Assembly: GCF_002138415.1 (NCBI RefSeq) | Contig: NZ_CP015612.1 | Location: forward strand, 784,001 to 848,000 | Length of the DNA: 64,000 bases | Direction of reading: 5' to 3' | From: Stenotrophomonas maltophilia | Lineage (GTDB): Bacteria > Pseudomonadota > Gammaproteobacteria > Xanthomonadales > Xanthomonadaceae | Shown here: one piece after another, positions 10,773 through 19,537 of the stretch | Layout of the letters: each line of letters opens with the position of its first letter | Position numbering within the stretch: the stretch's first letter is position 1 | Notes under the pieces: model-generated | The model's database searches: none | What the model was told of the DNA's origin: nothing | The model's input: only the letters and a program-made list of their open reading frames with translations | Translations under genes and position numbers: made by a program

Positions 10773-11177
10773 TCAGGGGCGGTCGTTGTGGACCGCGGTC
10801 ACGCGCAGGCGCAGCTTGCGGCCGCCGGGCGCGTTCCAGTCGATGCTCTGGCCGATCGAAAGGCCGAGCAGGGCACTGCCGACCGGGGCCAGCACGGAAA
10901 CCTTGCCTTCATCGACGTTGGCTTCGCGGGGGAAGACCAAGGTCAGGACGTGCTTCTCGCCCGACACTTCATCTTCGCACTCCACGCGCGAATGCATCAT
11001 GACGATGCCTTCGGGAATCTGGTCCGGTGCCAGCACGGTGGCACGGTTGAGTTCTTCAGCAAGCGCGAGCGCGGCAGGCGTCTGGCTCAGCGCAGGGGAT
11101 TCGAGCATGGCGTCCAGGCGGTCCATGTCGAAGGTGGAAACGGTGATCGACGGCGGCAGGCCGCTGGCGGTGTTCAT
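10773..11177 (-). CDS. rnk: Nucleoside diphosphate kinase regulator / GreA-GreB C-terminal domain protein
   Basis: A 134-residue Rnk-like protein. The C-terminal half, including [21 protein letters not shown] and GQSIDW, is the GreA/GreB FKBP-like domain that binds RNA polymerase. The N-terminal half is a short coiled region lacking the long GreA coiled-coil with its acidic tip. The ATG at 11177 has GGAGC upstream. Whether it regulates Ndk or competes with Gre factors cannot be told from sequence. Confidence 0.8.
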   Translation of the reverse strand: MNTASGLPPSITVSTFDMDRLDAMLESPALSQTPAALALAEELNRATVLAPDQIPEGIVMMHSRVECEDEVSGEKHVLTLVFPREANVDEGKVSVLAPVGSALLGLSIGQSIDWNAPGGRKLRLRVTAVHNDRP

Positions 11178-11300
11178 GGTGAAGCTCCTTGGTTGAAAGC
11201 CATGCAAAAGGCGGCACCTGCTGGCGCCGCCTGTCTGTATTGTGGGGACAAATGCGGCCGGAATCGACTCCTGCCGATTCCGGGCCGGTGCTGCGGGGGC

Positions 11301-12263
11301 TCAGCCGTTCAGCGCGGGGCCGGGCAGGGCCGGTGCATCGCTGCCGGCATCGAGCGCCTCCAGCGTGAACAGTGCCTGCGGCAGGCGCTTGAACTGGTCG
11401 GCCAGCTCCATCAGGAAGTCGTTCATGGCGGAGCTGCGGCGCCAGATCATGGCGATGCGACGGCTGGGACGGCCTTCGCCGGTGAAATCGAGCAGGCGGA
11501 TGTTGTTCGAGCGCGGCACCGGCGGCTGCACCGACAGGCTCGGCAGCAGGGTGATGCCGACGTCGGCGGCGACCATCTGCCGCAGCGTTTCCAGGCTGGT
11601 GGCGCGGAATTCGGACTTCTCGTTGGCGCCGAACAGTCGGCAGACTTCCAGCGCCTGGTCGCGCAGGCAATGCCCGTCTTCCAGCAGCAGCAGCTTCTGC
11701 GTGGCCAGCTCCTGCACGTCCAGGTGTTCGCGGCGGGCCAGCGGGTGACGCCCGGATACGGCCAGCAGGAACGGTTCCTCGAACAGGAACTCGGCATGCA
11801 GCTGGTCGTCGATCACCGGCAGGGCCAGCAGTGCGGCGTCGAGCTTGCCTTCGCGCAGGCGGTCCAGCAGCACGTCGCTCTTTTCCTCGACCAGCAGCAG
11901 TTCCAGCTCCGGGAAGCGCTCGCGGATGCGCGGGATCACATGCGGCAGCAGGTACGGGCCGAGGGTCGGGAAGATGCCCAGGCGCACCGTGCCGGCTTCC
12001 GGATCGCGGCTGCGTCGCGCCGCTTCCTTCAGCTGTTCCACTTCGGACACGATCACCCGCGCCCGTGCCGCCGCTTCCTGGCCGGCCGGGGTCAGCATCA
12101 CCTTGCGCGGTGCGCGTTCCACCAGCGGCAGGCCCAGCTCTTCTTCCAGCTTGCGGATCTGCGTCGACAGCGTGGGCTGGCTGACGAAGCAGGAGGCGGC
12201 AGCCCGGCCGAAATGCTTGTGGTCGGCCAGGGCTACCAGGTACTTCAGATCACGTAGGTTCAT
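11301..12263 (-). CDS. oxyR: Hydrogen-peroxide-sensing LysR regulator OxyR
   Basis: A 320-residue LysR-type activator. The N-terminal winged HTH (FGRAAASCFVSQPTLSTQIRKLE) is followed by the sensing domain. The two redox cysteines are in GHCLRDQALEVC, at residues 199 and 208, the same numbers as in E. coli OxyR, so the peroxide disulfide switch is intact. It lies directly downstream of ahpF, the order known in Xanthomonas and Stenotrophomonas, and a matching operator sits upstream of ahpC. Confidence 0.95.
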   Translation of the reverse strand: MNLRDLKYLVALADHKHFGRAAASCFVSQPTLSTQIRKLEEELGLPLVERAPRKVMLTPAGQEAAARARVIVSEVEQLKEAARRSRDPEAGTVRLGIFPTLGPYLLPHVIPRIRERFPELELLLVEEKSDVLLDRLREGKLDAALLALPVIDDQLHAEFLFEEPFLLAVSGRHPLARREHLDVQELATQKLLLLEDGHCLRDQALEVCRLFGANEKSEFRATSLETLRQMVAADVGITLLPSLSVQPPVPRSNNIRLLDFTGEGRPSRRIAMIWRRSSAMNDFLMELADQFKRLPQALFTLEALDAGSDAPALPGPALNG

Positions 12264-12321
12264 CCTTACACCCCAGGGGTAACGGACCGGCTGACGGCGT
12301 GGTTACCCGACAGGCAGACAA

Positions 12322-12341
12322 TGTTCCCGGTGATCTGGGAA
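12322..12341 (-). other. Short hairpin between ahpF and oxyR
   Basis: GTTCCC-GGTGATCT-GGGAAC in the 85-bp ahpF-oxyR gap. A perfect 6-bp stem without a U-tract; it could modulate read-through into oxyR. Weak evidence. Confidence 0.3.
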
Positions 12342-12348
12342 CGGTGGA

Positions 12349-13941
12349 TCAGGCTGCTTCAGCAACGGCACCGCTGCTGTTGCTCACCGACGAGCGGATC
12401 AGGTGGTCGAACGCACTCAGTGCGGCGGTCGAGCCGGCGCCCATGGCGATGATGATCTGCTTGTAGGGCACCGTCGTGCAATCGCCAGCGGCGAACACGC
12501 CCGGCAGGTTGGTCTGGCCGCGGTCGTCGATGACGATCTCGCCGCGCGGCGACAGCGCCACCACATCCTTCAGCCACTCGGTGTTGGGCAGCAGGCCGAT
12601 CTGCACGAAGATGCCTTCCAGCTCGACGCGGTGGGCGTCGCCGCCGACGCGGTCCTTGTAGACCAGGCCGGTGACACGGCTGCCGTCGCCCAGCACTTCA
12701 GTGGTCTGTGCGCTGGTCAGCACGGTGACATTGGCCAGGCTGCGCAGCTTCTTCTGCAGCACTTCATCGGCGCGCAGGCTGGAATCGAACTCCAACAGGG
12801 TTACATGCGACACGATGCCGGCCAGATCGATGGCCGCTTCCACGCCGGAGTTGCCGCCGCCGATCACCGCCACGCGCTTGCCCTTGAACAGCGGACCATC
12901 GCAATGCGGGCAGTAGGCCACGCCCTTGTTGCGGTACTGGTCTTCGCCCGGCACGTTCATCTGCCGCCAGCGCGCGCCGGTGGACAGGATCACCGAACGC
13001 GACTTCAGCACCGCGCCGTTTTCCAGCTGCACCTGCACCAGGCCGTCTTCACCGGCCGGCACCAGCGCGCTGGCGCGCTGCAGGTTCATGATGTCCACCT
13101 CGTACTCGCGCACGTGCTGTTCCAGCGCCGTGGCCAGCTTCGGGCCTTCGGTCTCCTTCACCGAAATGAAGTTCTCGATCGCCATCGTGTCCAGCACCTG
13201 GCCACCGAAACGCTCGGCGGCGATGCCGGTGCGGATGCCCTTGCGTGCAGCATAGATCGCTGCTGCCGCGCCGGCCGGGCCACCGCCCACCACCAGCACG
13301 TCGAAGGCGTCCTTGGCGGCGATCTTCTCCGCATCGCGCTTGCTGGCATTGGTGTCCAGCTTGGCGACGATCTGCTCGAGGGTCATGCGGCCCTGGTCGA
13401 ACACTTCACCGTTGAGGTACACGGTCGGCACCGACATGATCTCGCGCTTCTCGACTTCGTCCTGGAACAGGGCACCGTCGATGGCCACGTGCTGGATGCG
13501 CGGGTTGAGCACCGCGGCCAGGTTCAGCGCCTGCACCACGTCCGGGCAGTTCTGGCAGGACAGCGAGAAGTAGGTTTCGAACCGGTAGTCGCCTTCCAGG
13601 TTCTGCACCTGCTCGATCAGTTCGGCGGTGGCCTTGGACGGATGACCACCCACCTGCAGCAGCGCCAGCACCAGCGAGGTGAACTCGTGGCCCATCGGCA
13701 GGCCTGCGAAGGTCAGGTGGATGTCCTGGCCCGGGGTGCCCAGATCGAAGGACGGCACGCGGCCCTGGCCATCGCGCAGCACCTGCAGCGAGATCTTGTC
13801 CGACAGGCTGTCCAGGGTCTGCAGCAGTTCCAGCATTTCCTGCGACTTGGCGCCGTCGTCGGCGTGCGCGGTGATCTGGATCGGGCGGGTCACGCGCTCC
13901 AGATAGGTCTTCAGCTGCGACTGCAGGTTGGCGTCCAACAT
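12349..13941 (-). CDS. ahpF: Alkyl hydroperoxide reductase subunit F
   Basis: A 530-residue FAD/NADH disulfide oxidoreductase that re-reduces AhpC. The N-terminal double thioredoxin-like domain carries a CxxC (SCQNCPD). The C-terminal thioredoxin-reductase-like half has the FAD motif [19 protein letters not shown], the redox pair YCPHC and the NADH motif [10 protein letters not shown]. The ATG at 13941 begins [11 protein letters not shown], typical of the family. It is separated from ahpC by 224 bp that contain a 19-bp perfect stem-loop. Confidence 0.97.
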   Translation of the reverse strand: MLDANLQSQLKTYLERVTRPIQITAHADDGAKSQEMLELLQTLDSLSDKISLQVLRDGQGRVPSFDLGTPGQDIHLTFAGLPMGHEFTSLVLALLQVGGHPSKATAELIEQVQNLEGDYRFETYFSLSCQNCPDVVQALNLAAVLNPRIQHVAIDGALFQDEVEKREIMSVPTVYLNGEVFDQGRMTLEQIVAKLDTNASKRDAEKIAAKDAFDVLVVGGGPAGAAAAIYAARKGIRTGIAAERFGGQVLDTMAIENFISVKETEGPKLATALEQHVREYEVDIMNLQRASALVPAGEDGLVQVQLENGAVLKSRSVILSTGARWRQMNVPGEDQYRNKGVAYCPHCDGPLFKGKRVAVIGGGNSGVEAAIDLAGIVSHVTLLEFDSSLRADEVLQKKLRSLANVTVLTSAQTTEVLGDGSRVTGLVYKDRVGGDAHRVELEGIFVQIGLLPNTEWLKDVVALSPRGEIVIDDRGQTNLPGVFAAGDCTTVPYKQIIIAMGAGSTAALSAFDHLIRSSVSNSSGAVAEAA

Positions 13942-14013
13942 CGGTCTTCTCCTGGCTTCAGGCAAACAGGGGGCGTGGCACCGCTGTACAAGGTAGCGGA
14001 CCAGCTGGGGGTA

Positions 14014-14092
14014 GGGGTGAACCCAAGACAGCGACCGTGGAAGGGGCTGGCTGGCCAAGGCTGGCGTGCGTTGGCTGTCTTGGGTTCACCCC
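14014..14092 (-). promoter_or_regulatory. Long stem-loop between ahpC and ahpF
   Basis: Arms 14014-14032 (GGGGTGAACCCAAGACAGC) and 14074-14092 are perfectly complementary over 19 bp around a 41-nt loop that itself contains TGGCCA. In the mRNA it follows the ahpC stop by about 75 nt. No U-tract follows. It could act as an attenuator or a 3' stabiliser that sets a high AhpC:AhpF ratio. Confidence 0.6.
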
Positions 14093-14165
14093 CACGCCGG
14101 CGGGGGGACCGGCACGGGGATGAAAGGCGCGCCGTGGCGTGGGGCCACGGCAGGCCGGTAGTGCT

Positions 14166-14729
14166 TTAGATCTTGCCGACCAGGTCCAGCGACGGGGTCA
14201 GGGTCTTCTCGCCTTCCTTCCACTTGGCCGGGCAGACCTGGTTCGGGTTGGCGGCGGTGAACTGGGCAGCCTTCAGCTTGCGCAGGGTCTCGGACACGTC
14301 ACGGGCGATCTCGTTGGAGTGGATCTCCAGGGTCTTGATCACGCCTTCCGGGTTGATGATGAAGGTGCCGCGCAGGGCCAGGCCTTCTTCCGGAATGTGC
14401 ACGCCGAAGGCATTGGTCAGCTGGTGGGTCGGGTCGCCGACCAGCGGGAACTGGGCCTTGCCGACGGCCGGCGAGGTTTCGTGCCACACCTTGTGCGAGA
14501 AGTGGGTGTCGGTGGTGACGATGTAGACCTCGGCGCCGGCCTTCTTGAACTCGGCGTAATGGTCAGCCGCGTCCTCGATCTCGGTCGGGCAGTTGAAGGT
14601 GAAGGCGGCCGGCATGAAGATCAGGACGGACCACTGGCCCTTCAGGCTGGCGTCGGAAACCTTGATGAACTCGCCATTGTGGTAAGCGTTGGCTTCGAAC
14701 GGCTGGATCTGGGTGTTGATCAGGGACAT
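14166..14729 (-). CDS. ahpC: Alkyl hydroperoxide reductase subunit C (2-Cys peroxiredoxin)
   Basis: A 187-residue peroxiredoxin reducing peroxides in the cytoplasm. Peroxidatic Cys47 is in FTFNCPTE; most homologues have Val before this Cys. Resolving Cys166 is in QVCPAKW. The GDP and FI(I)NPEG motifs are normal. A two-part OxyR-type site lies about 80-110 bp upstream of the start, so induction by peroxide through OxyR is expected. Confidence 0.97.
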   Translation of the reverse strand: MSLINTQIQPFEANAYHNGEFIKVSDASLKGQWSVLIFMPAAFTFNCPTEIEDAADHYAEFKKAGAEVYIVTTDTHFSHKVWHETSPAVGKAQFPLVGDPTHQLTNAFGVHIPEEGLALRGTFIINPEGVIKTLEIHSNEIARDVSETLRKLKAAQFTAANPNQVCPAKWKEGEKTLTPSLDLVGKI

Positions 14730-14806
14730 CGTTTTTCCTCTGGTGAAGGGGAGTGGGTGAATCGACAGGAGCTAGGTTACCGACTCGCTGGCGATAAGAA
14801 CAATCC

Positions 14807-14839
14807 ATTGATTGCATCTATTTGATAGATGGAGTCTAT
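14807..14839. promoter_or_regulatory. Tandem OxyR-type binding site upstream of ahpC
   Basis: Two 15-bp half-motifs match ATAGntnnnanCTAT: ATTGATTGCATCTAT (14807-14821) and ATAGATGGAGTCTAT (14825-14839). The second is also a perfect palindrome TTGATAG-N7-CTATCAA. The spacer is only 3 bp, against 7 in the E. coli consensus. The position fits activation of ahpC. Confidence 0.7.
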
Positions 14840-14984
14840 CAAGGGGCCATGAGCCAGCACTGAACCATGCCGCTCCCATCCTGCAACTGCTTGTGTGACA
14901 AGGAAAATCGCCCGGGATGTGTGAAGAGGGCTGATAGCCCCTCCTTATTCCCGCCGGCGGAACCTGAACGGATTGCAGCTTTTT

Positions 14985-15073
14985 GTAGTGTCGAGCCACG
15001 CTCGACTGCGGATCTTTGGAACCGAGCCCATGCTCTGCTGTTCCAGAAGCAGCCGAGCAGGGCACGGCTCTAC
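14985..15073 (+). repeat. Facing SMAG/REP palindromes upstream of prmC
   Basis: GTAGTGTCGAGCCACGCTCG at 14985 and its inverted partner ending GGCTCTAC at 15073 flank a 45-nt middle. The pair ends 9 bp before the prmC start, so it lies in the 5' leader of that transcript. The rest of 14840-14984 holds no feature I can support. Confidence 0.75.
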
Positions 15074-15082
15074 AATTGCGGG

Positions 15083-15940
15083 ATGTCTTTCCAAGCCGAA
15101 CCCACCCTGCGCCAGATCGTGGCCGAGGCCAGTGCCCGTCTCGGCGGCATCGAGGCCCGCCACGAGGCTGAACTGCTGCTGCTGCACGTACTGGACCGGC
15201 CGCGCAGCTGGCTGTTCGCCCACGCCACCGATCCGCTGGCCGCCAATGACCAGGCCGCCTTCGAGGCGTTGCTGGCCCGCCGCGTGGCCGGTGAGCCGGT
15301 GGCCTACCTGACCGGCCGTCGCGGATTCTGGACGCTGGACCTGGAAGTCGATCCAACCACGCTGATCCCGCGCCCGGAAACCGAGCTGCTGGTCGAGCTG
15401 GCGCTGGAGCGCCTGCCGCCAGACCAATCGCTGCAACTGGCCGACCTGGGCACCGGCAGCGGTGCGATTGCACTTGCACTGGCCAGCGAACGGCCCCAAG
15501 CGCAGGTGCTGGCTACCGATGCCAGCCCGGGCGCGCTGGCCGTGGCCGCGCGCAATGCTGCGCGCCATGAACTGCGCAACGTCCGCTTCGCCGAGGGCGG
15601 GCACGACTGGTATGCGCCGCTGCAGGGGACACGCTTCGACCTGATTGCCAGCAACCCGCCGTATATCGCCAGCGACGACCCGCATCTGGAGCAGGGCGAC
15701 CTGCGTTTTGAACCGGCTACCGCGCTGGCCTCCGGCGTGGATGGCCTGGATGACATCCGCCGCATCGTCGACGGTGGCCAGGCCCACCTGCTGCCCGGTG
15801 GCTGGCTGCTGATCGAGCACGGTTGGGACCAGGGCGCGGCGATCCGCGCGCTGTTCGACGCGGCGGGTTTTGCCGAGGTGCAGACCGTGCAGGATCTGGA
15901 GCAGCGCGACCGCATCACCCTGGGCCGGCGTCCGGCCTAG
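15083..15940 (+). CDS. prmC: Peptide chain release factor N5-glutamine methyltransferase PrmC (HemK)
   Basis: A 285-residue SAM-dependent enzyme methylating the GGQ glutamine of release factors; its substrate gene prfA is at 41312 in this window. The N-terminal helical domain is followed by the methyltransferase core with [16 protein letters not shown] and the catalytic NPPY (SNPPYIAS). The ATG at 15083 gives the standard N-terminus ([13 protein letters not shown]); the frame is open upstream through a repeat and is not coding there. Confidence 0.95.
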   Translation: MSFQAEPTLRQIVAEASARLGGIEARHEAELLLLHVLDRPRSWLFAHATDPLAANDQAAFEALLARRVAGEPVAYLTGRRGFWTLDLEVDPTTLIPRPETELLVELALERLPPDQSLQLADLGTGSGAIALALASERPQAQVLATDASPGALAVAARNAARHELRNVRFAEGGHDWYAPLQGTRFDLIASNPPYIASDDPHLEQGDLRFEPATALASGVDGLDDIRRIVDGGQAHLLPGGWLLIEHGWDQGAAIRALFDAAGFAEVQTVQDLEQRDRITLGRRPA

Positions 15941-15988
15941 AATGGAGGTTCTCCTGCCCCGGCAGGGCATCACCCTGGAGCTGCAAGC

Positions 15989-16930
15989 ATGCGTACGCTG
16001 TACCCCGCCATCACCCCCTACGACGTCGGCACCCTGAAGGTCGACGACCGCCACACGCTGTACTTCGAACAGTGCGGCAACCCGGACGGCAAGCCGGTGG
16101 TGATGCTGCACGGTGGCCCGGGCGGCGGCTGCAGCGACAAGATGCGCCAGTTCCACGACCCGTCCAAGTACCGCATCATCCTGTTCGACCAGCGTGGTGC
16201 CGGCCGTTCCACGCCGCACGCGGACCTGGTGGACAACACCACCTGGGACCTCGTGGCCGATATCGAGAAGCTGCGCGAGCATCTGAAGGTTGATCGCTGG
16301 CAGGTGTTCGGCGGCAGCTGGGGCTCGACCCTGGCGCTGGCCTATGCCGAAACCCATCCGCAGCGCGTGACCGAACTGGTCCTGCGCGGCATCTTCATGC
16401 TGCGTCGCTGGGAACTGGAATGGTTCTACCAGGAAGGCGCCAACCGCCTGTTCCCGGATGCGTGGGAGCATTACCTGAAGCCGATCCCGTCGGTGGAGCG
16501 TCATGACCTGATCTCGGCCTTCCACCGCCGCCTGACCAGCGACGACGAAACCACCCGCCTGGAAGCGGCCAAGGCGTGGGCGGTGTGGGAAGGCGCGACC
16601 AGCTTCCTGCATGTCGATGATGACTTCATCAACAGCCACGAAGACCCGCACTTCGCGCTGGCGTTTGCCCGCATCGAGAACCACTACTTCGTCAACGGCG
16701 GCTTCTTCGAAGTGGAAGACCAGCTGCTGCGCGACGCGCACCGCATCGCCGATATTCCCGGCGTGATCGTGCACGGCCGCTACGACGTGGTCTGCCCGCT
16801 GGCCAACGCCTGGGACCTGACCAAGGTGTGGCCGAAGGCGAGGCTGGAAATCACCCCGGCCTCGGGCCACTCGGCGTTCGAGGCAGAGAACGTGGACGCG
16901 CTGGTGCGCGCCACCGACAGTTTTGCTTGA
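15989..16930 (+). CDS. pip: Proline iminopeptidase (S33 family)
   Basis: A 313-residue alpha/beta-hydrolase removing N-terminal proline from peptides. The oxyanion motif HGGPGGG is at residues 41-47. The nucleophile is Ser110 in GGSWGS, the Asp is in HGRYDVVCP and the His in SGHSAF. Length and the DQRGAGRSTPHA region match bacterial PIPs of Xanthomonas and Serratia. Cytoplasmic, as no signal peptide is seen. It follows prmC by 48 bp. Confidence 0.95.
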   Translation: MRTLYPAITPYDVGTLKVDDRHTLYFEQCGNPDGKPVVMLHGGPGGGCSDKMRQFHDPSKYRIILFDQRGAGRSTPHADLVDNTTWDLVADIEKLREHLKVDRWQVFGGSWGSTLALAYAETHPQRVTELVLRGIFMLRRWELEWFYQEGANRLFPDAWEHYLKPIPSVERHDLISAFHRRLTSDDETTRLEAAKAWAVWEGATSFLHVDDDFINSHEDPHFALAFARIENHYFVNGGFFEVEDQLLRDAHRIADIPGVIVHGRYDVVCPLANAWDLTKVWPKARLEITPASGHSAFEAENVDALVRATDSFA

Positions 16931-17032
16931 GGCAAAACTATCCACGCATTCCACCTTATCCCCGCGCCTGTCGGCGCGCCCCCTTGAACAACAAGGGGGC
17001 TCTGCTCCAGACCGGGTTCGGTGCACTGATCA

Positions 17033-17130
17033 GTAGAGCCAGGCCACGCCTGGCTGCGGTAGTGCCGGCCGCTGGCCGGCAACCCGGAAACGGTTGGATG
17101 CGCGCAGACGCCGGCCTGCGGCCGGCGCTA
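17033..17130 (+). repeat. Cluster of three SMAG/REP palindromes
   Basis: GTAGAGCCAGGCCACGCCTG at 17033, GTAGTGCCGGCCGCTGGCCG at 17059, and an inverted GCCGGCCTGCGGCCGGCGCTAC ending at 17130 (quoted here as consecutive short blocks). The last copy overlaps the end of the LysR gene and supplies its TAG stop. Confidence 0.8.
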
Positions 17131-18027
17131 CCACTGCCCAGCCAGCAACGCGTCGGCCAGCACCTGCAGCTTCGGCGAATGCTGGCGCGACGGTGGATAG
17201 ATCAACGACAGTTCGCGGCTGCGGCCCTCGAACGGCTGCAGCACGCGCTGCAGGCGGCCGTCAGCCAGCGCGTCGGCCACGGCGAAATCCATCACCTGCA
17301 CGATGCCGATGCCGGCGATGGCCGCTTCCACCAGCGGATCGCCGCTGTCGAACACCATCCGCGTCGGGGGCGTGAACTCACGCAGTTGCCCGTCCTGCAG
17401 GAACTGCCAGTCCACCAGCCGGCCACTGCGCAGGTTGCGCACCGCCAGGCAGGCATGATCCTGCAGCGCGGCCACATCGTCCGGTGCGCCACAGCGGGCC
17501 AGATATTCCGGGCTGGCCACGGTCACCCAGCGCAGCGGTCGCAATGGCCGCGCGACGATGCGCTGGTCGGCGATGACGCCGGTGCGCAGCGCGGCATCGA
17601 AGCCTTCCTCGACCAGATCGACCAGGCGGTCGCTGAGCACCGCTTCCACCTGCAGCTGCGGATGCTGTTGCAGCAACGGCGCCAGCATCGGCACCAGCAC
17701 CTTGCGCCCGAACATCGACGGCGCGCTGATCTTCAACGTGCCCGAGGGCGTGCACGGGCGGTCGGCCAGTTGCCGCTCGGCATCGTCCAGGCCGGCCAGC
17801 AGCGGTGCCACCTGTTCCACGAACTGGCGGCCATCCGGGGTCAGCGCCACGTTGCGGGTGTTCCGCTGCAGCAGCTTCACCCCCAGCGAGACTTCCAGCC
17901 GCCCGATCGCGCGGGACAGGCCGGACTGGCTCAGGCCCAGCTGGCCGGCGGCCACGGTGAAACTGCGCGCTTCGGCCACCTGCACCAGCATGCGCACCGC
18001 ATTGAGGTCCATCGAGGCTGCATTCAT
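17128..18027 (-). CDS. LysR-family transcriptional regulator
   Basis: A 299-residue regulator with an N-terminal winged HTH (FTVAAGQLGLSQSGLSRAIGRLE) and a C-terminal ligand-binding domain. It is divergent from a DHA2 exporter 55 bp away, so it probably controls that gene. An ATTGAT-N8-ATCAAT palindrome lies in the gap. ATG 18027 or 18012 (MDLNAVRML) could be the start; neither has a clear ribosome site. The TAG stop comes from a SMAG repeat. The inducer is unknown. Confidence 0.85.
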   Translation of the reverse strand: MNAASMDLNAVRMLVQVAEARSFTVAAGQLGLSQSGLSRAIGRLEVSLGVKLLQRNTRNVALTPDGRQFVEQVAPLLAGLDDAERQLADRPCTPSGTLKISAPSMFGRKVLVPMLAPLLQQHPQLQVEAVLSDRLVDLVEEGFDAALRTGVIADQRIVARPLRPLRWVTVASPEYLARCGAPDDVAALQDHACLAVRNLRSGRLVDWQFLQDGQLREFTPPTRMVFDSGDPLVEAAIAGIGIVQVMDFAVADALADGRLQRVLQPFEGRSRELSLIYPPSRQHSPKLQVLADALLAGQW

Positions 18028-18064
18028 GCGGAAAATCATGACAGATATAGCGGGAATGGGGTTT

Positions 18065-18084
18065 ATTGATTCGGCCGCATCAAT
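18065..18084. promoter_or_regulatory. Probable operator between LysR regulator and MFS gene
   Basis: A perfect dyad ATTGAT-TCGGCCGC-ATCAAT, containing a T-N-A LysR-type core, in the 55-bp divergent gap. It overlaps the first possible ATG of the exporter, which argues for using the later ATG at 18119. Confidence 0.5.
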
Positions 18085-19537
18085 GAGACTGCGCTTCCCC
18101 CAACGCACCCGACCGCCGATGCCTCCCCTCAAGTACCCGCGCTGGGCGCTGACCCTGCTGGCCACCGCCCAGCTGATCATTGCCCTGGACGCCACCATCA
18201 TCTTCGTTGCCCTGCATGACATGGGGCGCGCGCTGCAGATCAATGCGCAGCAGCTGCAATGGGTGGTCAGTGCCTACACCGTCGCCTTCGGCGGCAGCCT
18301 GCTGCTGGGCGGGCGCGCCGCCGACCTGATCGGCCGCCGCCGTTTCTACCGGCTGGGCATGCTGCTGTTCGCACTGGCGTCGCTGCTCGGTGCGCTGGCG
18401 CCGAATGCCACCTTGTTGATCATCGCGCGCGCCGCGCAGGGCGTCGGTGCGGCGCTGCTGTTCCCGGCCACGCTGGCGCTGATCAACACGCTGTACGCCG
18501 AAGGCCCGGTGCGCAATCGTGCGCTGGCGATCTGGAGCATGGCCAGCGCGGTCGGCCTGGCGCTGGGCACGCTGCTCGGTGGCGTGCTGACCCAGGCGTT
18601 CGGCTGGCTGGCGGTGCTGGCGGTGATCGTGCCGTTGGCCACGGCGTGTGCGGTCGCAGGCGGTGCATGGTTGCCGGCCGATGGCCCGCTCGTGCAGGGC
18701 CGTTCCTTCGATCTGGCCGGTTGCCTCACCGTCACCGCCGGCGGCAGCCTGCTGGTGACCACCCTGGTGCAAGGGCCGGAGTGGGGCTGGACGGCACCGG
18801 CCACGCTGATCTGCCTGCTGCTTTCCGCCGTACTGTTGACGGTGTTCGTACAGATCGAAAAGCGCAGCCGTGACCCGCTGATGCAGTTTTCGCTGCTGCG
18901 CCTGCCCGGCCTGCGCGCAGCACTCGGCCTGACCTTCGCCTTCATGAGCAGCTATGGCGTGCAGTACTACTTCATGGCGCTGTATTTCCAGGATGGCTAT
19001 GGTTGGAGTCCGCTGCGGGCCGGCCTGGCCTTCCTGCTGCCGACATTGGTGTGCACCTTCGGCATCCGCGTTGCCGAACGCATGCTGCATCGCAGTTCCG
19101 CGCGCCATGTACTGGCCTGGGGATTCGCGGCCGGTGCCGTGGGCATCGCAGGCGTGGCGCTGGCGATGCCGCATGGCGCCAGCTACTGGCCGCTGCTGCC
19201 GGGCATCGTGGTGCTCAGCGTGGGCCAGGGCATGAGCTGGACGGCGATGTGGATCGTGGCCGGCCAGGGCGTGCCGGGGCCCCAGCAGGGAGTGGCGTCC
19301 GGCATGGCCGCCACCGCACAGCAGATCGGTGGTGCGTTGGGACTGGCGGTACTGGTGATGGTGGCCAACGCCGCGCGCGGCACGCAGGCGGCAACCAGTC
19401 CTGATGCGCTGCAGGGCATGGTCAATGCACAGTACGGCGCCGCGCTGTTCGCCGCGTTCGGCGTGGTGATCGCGCTGGGCCTGCGCCCGGCACCGGTAGA
19501 CTCGGCAGTGACCGCCTGCCTGGGCAACGACGCATGA
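18083..19537 (+). CDS. MFS exporter, DHA2 (EmrB/QacA) family
   Basis: A proton-driven multidrug-type exporter of up to 484 residues with about 14 hydrophobic segments. The motifs are ALDATIIFVAL in helix 1, GGRAADLIGRRRFY between helices 2 and 3, and the motif C-like ALGTLLGGVL. Two starts are possible: 18083 (used here) or 18119, which avoids the operator palindrome. It is divergent from a LysR regulator and overlaps the next gene by ATGA. The substrate is not predictable. Confidence 0.85.
   Translation: MRLRFPQRTRPPMPPLKYPRWALTLLATAQLIIALDATIIFVALHDMGRALQINAQQLQWVVSAYTVAFGGSLLLGGRAADLIGRRRFYRLGMLLFALASLLGALAPNATLLIIARAAQGVGAALLFPATLALINTLYAEGPVRNRALAIWSMASAVGLALGTLLGGVLTQAFGWLAVLAVIVPLATACAVAGGAWLPADGPLVQGRSFDLAGCLTVTAGGSLLVTTLVQGPEWGWTAPATLICLLLSAVLLTVFVQIEKRSRDPLMQFSLLRLPGLRAALGLTFAFMSSYGVQYYFMALYFQDGYGWSPLRAGLAFLLPTLVCTFGIRVAERMLHRSSARHVLAWGFAAGAVGIAGVALAMPHGASYWPLLPGIVVLSVGQGMSWTAMWIVAGQGVPGPQQGVASGMAATAQQIGGALGLAVLVMVANAARGTQAATSPDALQGMVNAQYGAALFAAFGVVIALGLRPAPVDSAVTACLGNDA

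Noticed and set aside
14867-15082. N-terminal extension of PrmC
   Set aside because: The frame is open, but it runs through a SMAG repeat pair, and the standard PrmC N-terminus begins at 15083.
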